A stretch of 16,980 nucleotides of DNA from an uncultured Eubacteriales bacterium (GCA_900540635.1 UQGU01000050.1:1-16980); one strand, 5' to 3'. Counted from the first letter of the stretch, positions 7,225-13,173 are shown. Numbers and translations are program-made. Notes: generated from the sequence alone by a model not told the origin.

Positions 7225-7887
7225 TCAGTCTTTCCGCTTGGCGACAATGTTGCCGCCGGTTTTCCAGATGCTATCCGGGGGGACCACCCCGCGTACACAG
7301 GAGGTGGGATAGATATTGCTGTGGGGGCCGATGACCGTTCCGGGGTTCAGAACGCTGTTGCAGCCCACTTCCACGAAGTCGCCCAGCATGGCCCCGAACT
7401 TTTTCAGCCCCGTGGGGATCTGCTCGTCCGGGGCTTTCACCACCACCAGGGTTTTATCGGACTTGACGTTGGAGGTCAGGCTGCCTGCACCCATGTGGGA
7501 TTTGTAGCCCAGAATACTGTCGCCCACGTAGTTGTAGTGGGGGACCTGCACATTGTCGAAGAGTATCACGTTTTTCAGCTCTACGGAGTTGCCGACAACA
7601 CAGTTTTCACCCACCAGGGCGCTGCCCCGGATGAAGGCGCAGTGGCGGACCTCCGTTCCGGCCCCGATGATGCAGGGGGCGCCTAAGTAGGCGGTGGGGG
7701 CGATGGTGGCCGTTTTGTGGACCCAAACGGTGGGGGAAATCTCGGTATAGTCACTGCCCAGCTGTTTTCCCAGGTCAAGGATCAGCTGCTTGATTCCGGC
7801 AAGGGCCTGCCAGGGATAGGAAAAGCCCATCAGATAGGGGCCTGCAATGCTGTGGGAAAAGTCAAAAAGGTCTTTTGTTTGCAGCAC
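7225..7887 (-). CDS. Left-handed beta-helix acetyltransferase-like protein (GlmU C-terminal type)
   Basis: This 220-residue protein has a short alpha-helical N-terminus (1-50) followed by hexapeptide repeats of a left-handed beta helix from about residue 55 to 200 (for example TATIAPTAYLGAPCIIGAGT). The segment HYNYVGDSILG (117-127) with GAGSLTSNVK (133-142) resembles the acetyl-CoA site region of GlmU, where HxxYxGD and GAGTxTxNxDG occur. No nucleotidyltransferase domain is present, so the pyrophosphorylase name often given to this type is not supported by the sequence. The start is GTG at 7885-7887 with AGGAGA about nine bases before it. It is the first gene of an operon with glmM. A role as stand-alone glucosamine-1-phosphate or other sugar acetyltransferase is inferred; a sugar-binding or regulatory role cannot be excluded. 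Confidence 0.8.
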   Translation of the reverse strand: MLQTKDLFDFSHSIAGPYLMGFSYPWQALAGIKQLILDLGKQLGSDYTEISPTVWVHKTATIAPTAYLGAPCIIGAGTEVRHCAFIRGSALVGENCVVGNSVELKNVILFDNVQVPHYNYVGDSILGYKSHMGAGSLTSNVKSDKTLVVVKAPDEQIPTGLKKFGAMLGDFVEVGCNSVLNPGTVIGPHSNIYPTSCVRGVVPPDSIWKTGGNIVAKRKD

Positions 7888-7927
7888 GGGGTATTTCTCC
7901 TTTCAGCGGAAGAAACCGCATACCGCT

Positions 7928-7957
7928 ACTATACACCAGAGCGCACCCCTCTGTCAA
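7928..7957 (-). promoter_or_regulatory. Promoter for the beta-helix protein-glmM operon
   Basis: On the minus strand, a consensus -35 TTGACA (7952-7957) and -10 TATAGT (7928-7933) are 18 bases apart. An AT-rich stretch (about 7960-8018) lies upstream and could act as an UP element. Confidence 0.7.
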
Positions 7958-8018
7958 TTCTTTTTTAATTCAAAAAGATAAAAATATAGTTAAAAAGATA
8001 CAAGATGGAGAAATGAAA

Positions 8019-8053
8019 ATCCGCCCGCCGGCATACAGCCGAAACGGGCGGAT
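8019..8053 (-). terminator. Terminator after spo0A
   Basis: A 9-bp stem, ATCCGCCCG/CGGGCGGAT, encloses a second short stem (CGGC/GCCG). On the minus strand it is followed by TTTCATTTCT, as expected of a factor-independent terminator 14 bases after the spo0A stop. Confidence 0.75.
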
Positions 8054-8067
8054 CGGTGTGCCGCGCA

Positions 8068-8808
8068 TCAGGGCATCGTCAGCTGCAGCTGATCCAGGAG
8101 CAGCCGGTCTGCCAGACGGGAGATGAAGGCGGCGTTGCTGGGCCGCGCGATCTTACCGGCTTTGTCCGGCTGGAATACCTGGAGCCACTGCTCCTCATTG
8201 CGCCGCTCCCAGGCGTGCTGAATGGCATTGCGGATGGAACGCTCGACCTGTGTCGGTGTGCTGGAAAACTGCTTGGCAACACCGGGGTAGAGCTCCTTTG
8301 TAATGGACTGCATGGGATTTTGGATCATCAGCAGCACTGCCTCCCGCAGATAGGCATAGCCCCGCAGCTTGGTGGAGACACCCAAAGAGATCAGCAGATT
8401 GGAGACGTGGGTCTTGGGGTCCGGTGCGCTGAGTCTTGGACGCGGTTTTTGACAGCTCAGATCCCGCACACGCTTTGCGATGGCCCGGATGTCGCAGGGC
8501 TTGACCATCAGGTATTCTACGCCGAGCTTTGTAGAAGTCGCGATAACGTAGTCATTGGCCAGACGGGTGGTGGCCAGCACTGTGGGGCGGATGCCGGAAT
8601 CGGCCAGCACCTGCAAAAGGGTCAAACCGTCCAGCTCCGGCAGCATCAGGTCCATGATCAGAAGATCCGGCGTTGAAGTGCGCAGAATCTCCAGGGCCTC
8701 CTTGCCGGTTCGACAGGTTTGGATCCGATAATTCCCCTGCAGGGCATCTATCAGGCTGTTGCAAAATTCTTCGGAGCTGTCAGCAATTAATAATGTCATG
8801 GTTTCCAC
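8068..8808 (-). CDS. spo0A: Spo0A-type response regulator, divergent
   Basis: Spo0A is the master regulator of sporulation entry in Firmicutes, activated by aspartyl phosphorylation. The C-terminal half matches the Spo0A DNA-binding domain well: GYAYLREAVLLM, SITKELYPGVAKQF, QVERSIRNAIQHAW and PSNAAFISRLAD. The receiver (about 5-125) has the phosphoacceptor Asp53 (IMDLMLPELDG), the switch Thr81 and Lys103 (VKPCD), but the usual acidic pair is Asp10-Ser11 rather than Asp-Asp. I chose GTG at 8808 because AAGGGGGG lies nine bases upstream; the ATG at 8799 and the ATG at 8853 have poorer sites. It is 246 residues long, slightly short for Spo0A. It is not next to spoIVB as in many spore formers but lies between glmM and an HtrA protease. 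Three Spo0A-box-like sites upstream suggest autoregulation. Confidence 0.9.
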   Translation of the reverse strand: METMTLLIADSSEEFCNSLIDALQGNYRIQTCRTGKEALEILRTSTPDLLIMDLMLPELDGLTLLQVLADSGIRPTVLATTRLANDYVIATSTKLGVEYLMVKPCDIRAIAKRVRDLSCQKPRPRLSAPDPKTHVSNLLISLGVSTKLRGYAYLREAVLLMIQNPMQSITKELYPGVAKQFSSTPTQVERSIRNAIQHAWERRNEEQWLQVFQPDKAGKIARPSNAAFISRLADRLLLDQLQLTMP

Positions 8809-8843
8809 GAGGAGAAGCCCCCCTTGTTGCAGAATCTGGGTAA

Positions 8844-8872
8844 AGAATAACATACGGGAAGCACATTTTCAA
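8844..8872 (-). promoter_or_regulatory. Likely spo0A promoter with inverted repeat over -35
   Basis: On the minus strand, -35 TTGAAA (8867-8872) and -10 TATTCT (8844-8849) are 17 bases apart. A perfect 6-3-6 inverted repeat, CACATT/AATGTG (8862-8876), covers the -35 region and could be an operator. Confidence 0.5.
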
Positions 8873-8892
8873 TGTGTGAAGCGTGACTTTTT

Positions 8893-8919
8893 ATCGACCT
8901 TTTTCGACATTTTTCGACA
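8893..8919 (-). promoter_or_regulatory. Three Spo0A-box-like sites at 10-bp spacing
   Basis: On the minus strand, TGTCGAA occurs at 8913-8919 and at 8903-8909, and a degenerate GGTCGAT at 8893-8899. The first two match the known Spo0A-box core TGTCGAA exactly. They are spaced exactly 10 bases, one helical turn, and lie about 20-45 bases upstream of the predicted -35 of spo0A, where an activator or autoregulator would bind. Confidence 0.65.
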
Positions 8920-8936
8920 AACACCAAGAGAAAAGC

Positions 8937-8963
8937 CCGGTGCGCCTGATTTGCGCGCACCGG
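8937..8963 (-). terminator. Terminator after htrA
   Basis: A perfect 9-bp stem, CCGGTGCGC/GCGCACCGG, with a 9-base loop is followed on the minus strand by GCTTTTCTC. It begins 25 bases after the protease stop. Confidence 0.65.
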
Positions 8964-8987
8964 ACCGAAATATTTATCGCATATAGA

Positions 8988-10547
8988 TTACGGATTGACG
9001 CCGGAAAAGCGGTTGAAATAATCGAACCACTCCTGAAAACTGCCTTCGGAGGGCATTTCACTGCCATTTTCGGCCTGCGCGGAGGCGTCCTCCCGGGGCT
9101 TTTCCCCCAGCGTAATGGGCAGAGTCAGCTCCTTTCCGCCGCGGTAGACCGTGACGGTGGTTTCGTCCTCCGGGGAGAAGCTGCGCAGGACCCGGGCCAG
9201 GTCGCTGAAGCTGCCAATCTTCTGGCCCCCCAGGGCGATGATGATGTCTTTGGCCTGGACACCGGCCTGTTCGGCAGGGGAATTGGCTTCCACGGAATCC
9301 ACATAGGCGCCGCTGGGAATACCATAGTTTTTTACTGCCTCTGGGTCTACGTCCATACCCATAATGCCAAGGTAGGCAGAGCTGATGTAGCCCTTTGTTT
9401 GCAGCTCCTCCAGATTCCGCTTCAGGTCATCAATGGGAATGGCGAAGCCGATGCCCTCGATGCTGGCGCCGGAGGAAGATGTGCCGGAATACTTGGCAGT
9501 GGTGATGCCAATGACCTCCCCCTTCGTATTGAACAGCGGGCCGCCGGAGTTGCCGGAATTGATGGCGGCGTCGGTCTGGAGCATGGTGGTATAGTTGTTG
9601 TCCGTGGAGACCTGACGGTTGATGCCGCTGATGTAGCCCACGGTCTGGGTGGCGTTCAGCGTCCCCAGGGGATTGCCAATGGCGACCACCATGTCGCCAA
9701 TCATCAGTTCACTGCTGGAGCCCAGAGTAACGGCCTGGAGATTCTGGGCTTCCACTTTTAGCAGAGCCATGTCTGCGGTGGTGTCGTGGCCGATTACGGT
9801 GGCTTCAAAGCTTTCGTCGGACTGGGTGGTGACGGTGACGGAGGTGGCGTCTTCTACCACATGGTAGTTGGTGACCACATAGCCGTCCTCCGTCAGAATG
9901 AAGCCGGAGCCCGTGACCGTGGCGTTCATGTGCTGGCCGTTCAGGGTCATGCTGGTATCGCAGGAGATGGCGACCACGCTTCCTACGTTCCGGGCGTAGA
10001 CCTGAGCCGGTGTAAGCCCCTGGGCGGGGATCACGGTACCGGCCTGGGAGGCTCCGCCGGAGCGGTTCAGCCCGGCAATCTGGTTTTGCAGGTCTGTCAG
10101 CTGACGGTTCAGAGCGGTCACGGCGCGGTCATTTTCTGCTTTTGCGCGGTCAAAGGCCAGCCGATAGGTCAGGGCACAGCTGCCGAAAAGCACCAGTGCC
10201 GCAGCGGCAGCGCAGGCAATGCGCTTTCCCTTGCCCTGACGGGCGGGGCGTGCCGACTTCTCCCGGCTGTGCTTTGCGGTCTTTGGCTGGGACTGGGGAT
10301 GTGTATCATAGTAGCCGGAGTAGGGGGAGTTTTCATAGGGAGAAGAGGGTTTCTTTCTCTGGGATTCCTGTGGGACAGATGTATCCTGAGCGGGTTCGGC
10401 CGGTGCCTCTTTGCCGGTATCGGCCGATGCCTCCTGGGGCATCCCCGCCGCTTCGGGGGCGGTTTCCTGTACGGTGTCCGGTGCTTCCTCGGGCGCGGGG
10501 GACAGCGGATCGCGATCCGGGGAAGCTGTTTCGTCGTAGCTGCTCAT
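8988..10547 (-). CDS. htrA: HtrA/DegP-type trypsin-like serine protease with PDZ domain
   Basis: This 519-residue envelope protease degrades or processes misfolded exported proteins. In order it has a long acidic, proline-rich cytoplasmic N-terminus (1-105), one membrane helix (about 109-131), a short coiled coil (134-160), a trypsin-like domain and a PDZ domain (about 390-480). The catalytic triad is His229 (VVTNYHV), Asp259 (TTADMALLKV) and Ser334 (INSGNSGGPLF). The tail (500-519) is aromatic and polar. The start at 10547 has GAGGAGGGC before it; the open frame continues 140 codons upstream, but that part overlaps the DUF1540 gene and promoter and looks non-coding. The topology (one N-terminal anchor, catalytic part outside) is that of Firmicutes HtrA. 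It has its own promoter and terminator, so it is not co-transcribed with spo0A by default. Confidence 0.93.
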   Translation of the reverse strand: MSSYDETASPDRDPLSPAPEEAPDTVQETAPEAAGMPQEASADTGKEAPAEPAQDTSVPQESQRKKPSSPYENSPYSGYYDTHPQSQPKTAKHSREKSARPARQGKGKRIACAAAAALVLFGSCALTYRLAFDRAKAENDRAVTALNRQLTDLQNQIAGLNRSGGASQAGTVIPAQGLTPAQVYARNVGSVVAISCDTSMTLNGQHMNATVTGSGFILTEDGYVVTNYHVVEDATSVTVTTQSDESFEATVIGHDTTADMALLKVEAQNLQAVTLGSSSELMIGDMVVAIGNPLGTLNATQTVGYISGINRQVSTDNNYTTMLQTDAAINSGNSGGPLFNTKGEVIGITTAKYSGTSSSGASIEGIGFAIPIDDLKRNLEELQTKGYISSAYLGIMGMDVDPEAVKNYGIPSGAYVDSVEANSPAEQAGVQAKDIIIALGGQKIGSFSDLARVLRSFSPEDETTVTVYRGGKELTLPITLGEKPREDASAQAENGSEMPSEGSFQEWFDYFNRFSGVNP

Positions 10548-10581
10548 GGCAAGCCCTCCTCGTGACGATTTGGTTTTCTCT

Positions 10582-10610
10582 ATCATACAAAAAAACGGCA
10601 GATTCGTCAA
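10582..10610 (-). promoter_or_regulatory. Promoter for htrA
   Basis: On the minus strand, -35 TTGACG (10605-10610) and -10 TATGAT (10582-10587) are 17 bases apart, about 35 bases before the start codon. Confidence 0.7.
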
Positions 10611-10630
10611 GGAAAAGCCGCCGAGGCTTT

Positions 10631-10672
10631 GCTTTTTTGCAGGCAGACCTGCCAAAGGCCTGCCTGCAAAGC
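10631..10672. terminator. Long hairpin between DUF1540 gene and htrA
   Basis: TTGCAGGCAG (10637-10646) and CTGCCTGCAA (10660-10669) form a 10-bp stem, extendable by GCTTT/AAAGC with a small bulge. It begins soon after the DUF1540 stop. There is no clean T-run on the minus strand, so terminator function is likely but not certain. Confidence 0.5.
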
Positions 10673-10678
10673 TTCCCC

Positions 10679-10843
10679 TTACTTCTTGTGGAAGGACATG
10701 CAGTCGGTGCACTGGTCCTGAGTGGGATTGCACTCGTGGGTGCCAACCAGAATGGAATCCAGAGAGCAGTAGTTCTCGGTTCCGCAGTGGTGGGCGCACT
10801 GACTTACGGTACACTCGATGCACTTGTTGGCGTGACAGTTCAT
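10679..10843 (-). CDS. DUF1540 cysteine-rich small protein
   Basis: A 54-residue protein starting MNCHANKCIECTVSQCAHHC contains nine cysteines (3, 8, 11, 16, 20, 26, 38, 45, 48) and three histidines other than the C-terminal one. The spacing C-x2-C-x4-C, the middle NYCSLDSILVG and the closing C-x2-C-M-S-F match the DUF1540 domain, a small metal-binding-looking domain widespread in Clostridia and without assigned function. The ATG has GAGGAGG about seven bases upstream. Metal (zinc or iron) binding is inferred from the cysteine pairs. It is transcribed divergently from the IscU-like/GGGtGRT genes, with a 280-base shared intergenic region that contains an 18-bp perfect palindrome in its own leader. 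Confidence 0.88.
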   Translation of the reverse strand: MNCHANKCIECTVSQCAHHCGTENYCSLDSILVGTHECNPTQDQCTDCMSFHKK

Positions 10844-10870
10844 AAAAGGTCCTCCTCGGCGTTTTTTGTG

Positions 10871-10888
10871 TGAACGCAGCTGCGTTCA
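10871..10888. promoter_or_regulatory. 18-bp perfect palindrome before DUF1540 gene
   Basis: TGAACGCAGCTGCGTTCA is a perfect palindrome 28 bases before the DUF1540 start codon. It may be an operator or a short mRNA hairpin. No clear promoter could be chosen for this gene; the rest of 10889-10990 shows nothing else I can name. Confidence 0.4.
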
Positions 10889-10991
10889 AGGCTATTTTGA
10901 CCCAAAACGCCGGTAGAATACTGGTAAAATATGGATCGCCTCCGGCATGTGCCTCAAAGGGATACAACAGGTATTTTTGTATCGATTTTCA

Positions 10992-11020
10992 TTGACAATT
11001 CGAATCCTGGAATGTATAAT
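10992..11020 (+). promoter_or_regulatory. Consensus promoter for IscU-like/GGGtGRT operon
   Basis: TTGACA (10992-10997) and TATAAT (11015-11020) are both perfect sigma-A hexamers with a 17-base spacer. This predicts strong expression, in keeping with the strongly biased codon use of the two genes. Confidence 0.85.
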
Positions 11021-11026
11021 GTATGC

Positions 11027-11123
11027 GGAATTTGTTGGGGATCTGCAGAGCTGACTCTGCACAGCATTTTCCGGAAGATTATCGAAGACGGAAAACTGTC
11101 TTTTGAAAGAAAGGAAATTTGCC
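11027..11123 (+). other. About 95-nt leader with two hairpins
   Basis: The 5' untranslated region before the IscU-like gene contains a TGCAGAG/CTCTGCA hairpin (11044-11061) and a TTTTCCG/CGGAAAA stem with a 15-base loop (11067-11095). No known riboswitch class was recognised. Confidence 0.35.
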
Positions 11124-11816
11124 ATGATTTACAGTGCAGAAGTACAGAATATGTGCTCCGTGGCTAAGGGCGCCTACCATGGCCCCGCGCCCATTCCCGA
11201 AGAGGGAAAGTGGGTCCAGGCTAAGGAGATCAAGGACATCAGCGGCTTTACCCACGGTATCGGCTGGTGCGCTCCCCAGCAGGGCGCCTGCAAGCTGACC
11301 CTGAACATTAAGGAGGGCGTCATTGAGGAGGCTCTGGTGGAGACCATCGGCTGCTCCGGTATGACCCATTCCGCCGCTATGGCTGCCGAGATCCTCATCG
11401 GCAAGACCATTCTGGAGGCACTGAACACCGACCTGGTGTGCGATGCCATCAATACCGCTATGCGTGAGCTGTTCCTGCAGATCGTTTACGGCCGCAGCCA
11501 GTCCGCATTCTCCGAGGGCGGCCTGGTTGTGGGCGCTTCTTTGGAGGACCTGGGCAAGGGCCTGCGCAGCCAGGTGGGCACCATGTTCGCCACCAAGTCC
11601 AAGGGCCCCCGCTACCTGGAGATGGCCGAAGGCTATGTCACCCGCGTTGCTCTGGACGAGGACAACCTGATCATCGGCTATGAGTTTGTGAACCTGGGCA
11701 AGATGATGGACTTCATGAAGAAGGGCGACGATGCCAACACCGCCTATGCCAAGGCAAAGGGTCACTATGGCCGTTTTGACAACGCGCCTAAGTACATCGA
11801 CCCCCGTCAGGAATAA
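11124..11816 (+). CDS. IscU-like iron-sulfur scaffold protein
   Basis: This 230-residue protein resembles the IscU/NifU N-terminal scaffold family, on which iron-sulfur clusters are built. The segment GACKLTLNIKEGVIEEALVE (54-73) followed by TIGCSGMTHSAAMAAEILIG (74-93) aligns by eye with the IscU core; Cys56, Cys77 and Cys106 (LVCDAINTAM) fit the three scaffold cysteines. Extra cysteines are Cys11 and Cys49. It is much longer than IscU (about 130): residues about 125-230 form an added C-terminal region with a basic, glycine-rich end. The ATG at 11124 has AAAGGAA eight bases upstream; an in-frame ATG at 11103 has no site. It lies 15 bases before a GGGtGRT gene. No cysteine desulfurase is nearby, so the sulfur donor must be elsewhere, or the protein has another role. 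Confidence 0.82.
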   Translation: MIYSAEVQNMCSVAKGAYHGPAPIPEEGKWVQAKEIKDISGFTHGIGWCAPQQGACKLTLNIKEGVIEEALVETIGCSGMTHSAAMAAEILIGKTILEALNTDLVCDAINTAMRELFLQIVYGRSQSAFSEGGLVVGASLEDLGKGLRSQVGTMFATKSKGPRYLEMAEGYVTRVALDEDNLIIGYEFVNLGKMMDFMKKGDDANTAYAKAKGHYGRFDNAPKYIDPRQE

Positions 11817-11831
11817 GAGGAGGACGAAACA

Positions 11832-12833
11832 ATGGCTCTGTTTGAAAGTTACGAAAGAAGAATCGATAAGATCAACGGCGTCCTCGCTCAGTACGGCATT
11901 TCCTCCGTGGAAGAGTGCCGCACCATCTGCCAGGAGAAGGGCTTCGATCCCTACGAGATCGTCAAGGGCATTCAGCCCATCTGCTTTGAGAACGCCTGCT
12001 GGGCTTACACCGTGGGCGCTGCCATCGCTCTGAAGAAGAACGTCAAGACCGCCGCTGAGGCCGCCGAGGCCATCGGTATCGGCCTGCAGGCTTTCTGCAT
12101 TGACGGCTCTGTGGCTGAGGACCGGAAGGTCGGTCTGGGCCATGGCAACCTGGGCGCTATGCTGCTGCGGGACGAGACCAAGTGCTTCGCCTTCCTGGCC
12201 GGCCACGAGTCCTTCGCTGCCGCTGAGGGTGCCATCGGTATCGCCCGGTCCGCCAATAAGGCCCGTAAGGAGCCCCTGCGGGTTATCCTGAACGGTCTGG
12301 GCAAGGACGCTGCTCAGATCATCTCCCGGATCAACGGCTTCACCTATGTGCAGACCAAGTTCGACTACTACACCGGCGAGCTGAAAATCGTCAAGGAGTA
12401 CAAGTATTCCGATGGCGAGCGGGCTGCTGTCCGCTGCTTCGGCGCTGACGACGTTCGTGAGGGCGTTGCCATCATGCATCATGAGGGCGTGGATGTTTCC
12501 ATCACCGGCAACTCCACCAACCCCACCCGCTTCCAGCATCCTGTTGCAGGCACCTACAAGAAGGAGTGCATTGAGCAGGGCAAGAAGTATTTCTCCGTCG
12601 CTTCCGGCGGCGGCACGGGCCGTACCCTGCACCCGGACAACATGGCTGCCGGTCCCGCTTCCTACGGCATGACCGATACCATGGGCCGTATGCATAGCGA
12701 TGCCCAGTTCGCCGGCTCCTCCTCCGTGCCTGCCCACGTGGAAATGATGGGCTTCCTGGGCATGGGCAACAATCCCATGGTCGGCGCTACCGTTTCCGTG
12801 GCTGTTGCCGTGGAAGAGGCTCTGAAGAAGTAA
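11832..12833 (+). CDS. GGGtGRT family protein
   Basis: This 333-residue protein belongs to the GGGtGRT family, named for its motif, seen here at 259-265 within SVASGGGTGRTLHPDN. The family is common in anaerobes and has no established function that I know. Seven cysteines (33, 39-region none, 51, 56, 89, 118, 202, 246) and conserved-looking histidines (104, 216, 217, 236) could bind metal; this is inference. No membrane segment or signal peptide is visible. The AGGAGG site sits eight bases before the ATG, directly after the IscU-like stop, so the two are co-translated in one operon. Codon use is strongly biased, as in abundant proteins. The last 60 bases are repeated 151 bases downstream (12925-12984). 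A joint role with the IscU-like scaffold in cluster assembly, storage or delivery is the simplest hypothesis. Confidence 0.85.
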   Translation: MALFESYERRIDKINGVLAQYGISSVEECRTICQEKGFDPYEIVKGIQPICFENACWAYTVGAAIALKKNVKTAAEAAEAIGIGLQAFCIDGSVAEDRKVGLGHGNLGAMLLRDETKCFAFLAGHESFAAAEGAIGIARSANKARKEPLRVILNGLGKDAAQIISRINGFTYVQTKFDYYTGELKIVKEYKYSDGERAAVRCFGADDVREGVAIMHHEGVDVSITGNSTNPTRFQHPVAGTYKKECIEQGKKYFSVASGGGTGRTLHPDNMAAGPASYGMTDTMGRMHSDAQFAGSSSVPAHVEMMGFLGMGNNPMVGATVSVAVAVEEALKK

Positions 12834-12853
12834 AAAGCTTTCAGATTTCTAAG

Positions 12854-12933
12854 GACCATGGGTAAAGTGGCAACCTGCCACCGGCAGGTTGCAGGATTTG
12901 ATTCGCAATGCTGCGCATTGCTCACCCATGGTC
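12854..12933. repeat. Nested inverted repeats forming a three-way-junction-like unit
   Basis: An outer perfect 10-bp inverted repeat, GACCATGGGT (12854-12863) and ACCCATGGTC (12924-12933), encloses two hairpins: GCAACCTGCC/GGCAGGTTGC (12870-12892) and GCAATGC/GCATTGC (12905-12921). The right outer arm overlaps coding sequence of the duplicated gene end. It looks like a small palindromic repeat (REP/MITE-like) or an attachment-site structure. Confidence 0.65.
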
Positions 12934-12984
12934 GGCGCTACCATCTCTGTTGCTGTAGCAGTGGAAGAGGCTCTGAAGAAGTAA
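12925..12984 (+). pseudogene. Duplicated 3' end of the GGGtGRT gene
   Basis: These 60 bases repeat the last 19 codons and stop codon of the GGGtGRT gene (12774-12833). The encoded residues PMVGATISVAVAVEEALKK differ by one conservative change (Val to Ile), while several other codons differ silently; the first 18 and last 24 bases are identical. No start or upstream body of a second gene is present. The native-looking terminator lies after this copy, not after the intact gene. It is either the remnant of a tandem paralogue or the trace of a site-specific insertion that restored the gene end. Confidence 0.75.
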
Positions 12985-13006
12985 GCTCTTTTCTCATATG
13001 CATTTG

Positions 13007-13035
13007 ATCCCCCGGTTCTCGGACCGGGGGATTTT
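13007..13035 (+). terminator. Terminator of the IscU-like/GGGtGRT operon
   Basis: A perfect 10-bp stem, ATCCCCCGGT/ACCGGGGGAT, with loop TCTCGG is followed by TTT. It lies 22 bases after the duplicated gene end. Confidence 0.85.
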
Positions 13036-13117
13036 AATGCATCTGAATGTGGAAAGTGTGTAAAGAATATGTAAACGGGTGTGGAATCTATTCGAAAAAT
13101 CGACAATTTTTGATTTC

Positions 13118-13147
13118 TTGTAGAAAATTGGCGAAAGAGTTTATAAT
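13118..13147 (+). promoter_or_regulatory. Possible promoter with Spo0A-box-like sites
   Basis: TATAAT (13142-13147) has TTGTAG (13118-13123) 18 bases upstream. TGTAGAA (13119-13125) and TGGCGAA (13129-13135) resemble degenerate Spo0A boxes at 10-base spacing, and a reverse TGTCGAT lies at 13099-13105. No intact gene begins close downstream; the rest of 13150-13360 shows only a possible decayed fragment. Confidence 0.3.
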
Positions 13148-13173
13148 AATAAACTGCGAAATGAAGGATTAAA

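Noticed and set aside
5771..7312. 513-codon open frame on the plus strand opposite glmM
   Set aside because: It is antisense to a clear GlmM, has histidine/glycine/valine-rich low-complexity composition and no ribosome binding site; it is a by-product of high GC and codon bias.
7225..7887. UDP-N-acetylglucosamine pyrophosphorylase
   Set aside because: No nucleotidyltransferase domain or its LAAGxGTRM-type motif is present; only the beta-helix part is.
8068..10547. htrA-spo0A as the classical spoIVB-spo0A pair
   Set aside because: The protease has the GNSGGP serine and trypsin-like His/Asp of HtrA, not the SpoIVB layout, and a terminator separates the two genes.
10871..10888. LexA-type SOS box before the DUF1540 gene
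   Set aside because: The GAAC and GTTC halves are eight bases apart; the Firmicutes SOS box needs four.
11079..12737. 552-codon open frame on the minus strand opposite the IscU-like/GGGtGRT genes
   Set aside because: It is a mirror of strongly biased codons of the two real genes, with no recognisable domain and no ribosome binding site.
12834..12984. CRISPR-like repeat array
   Set aside because: There are only two copies of the 60-base segment and they encode a protein end; there are no regular short repeats with spacers.
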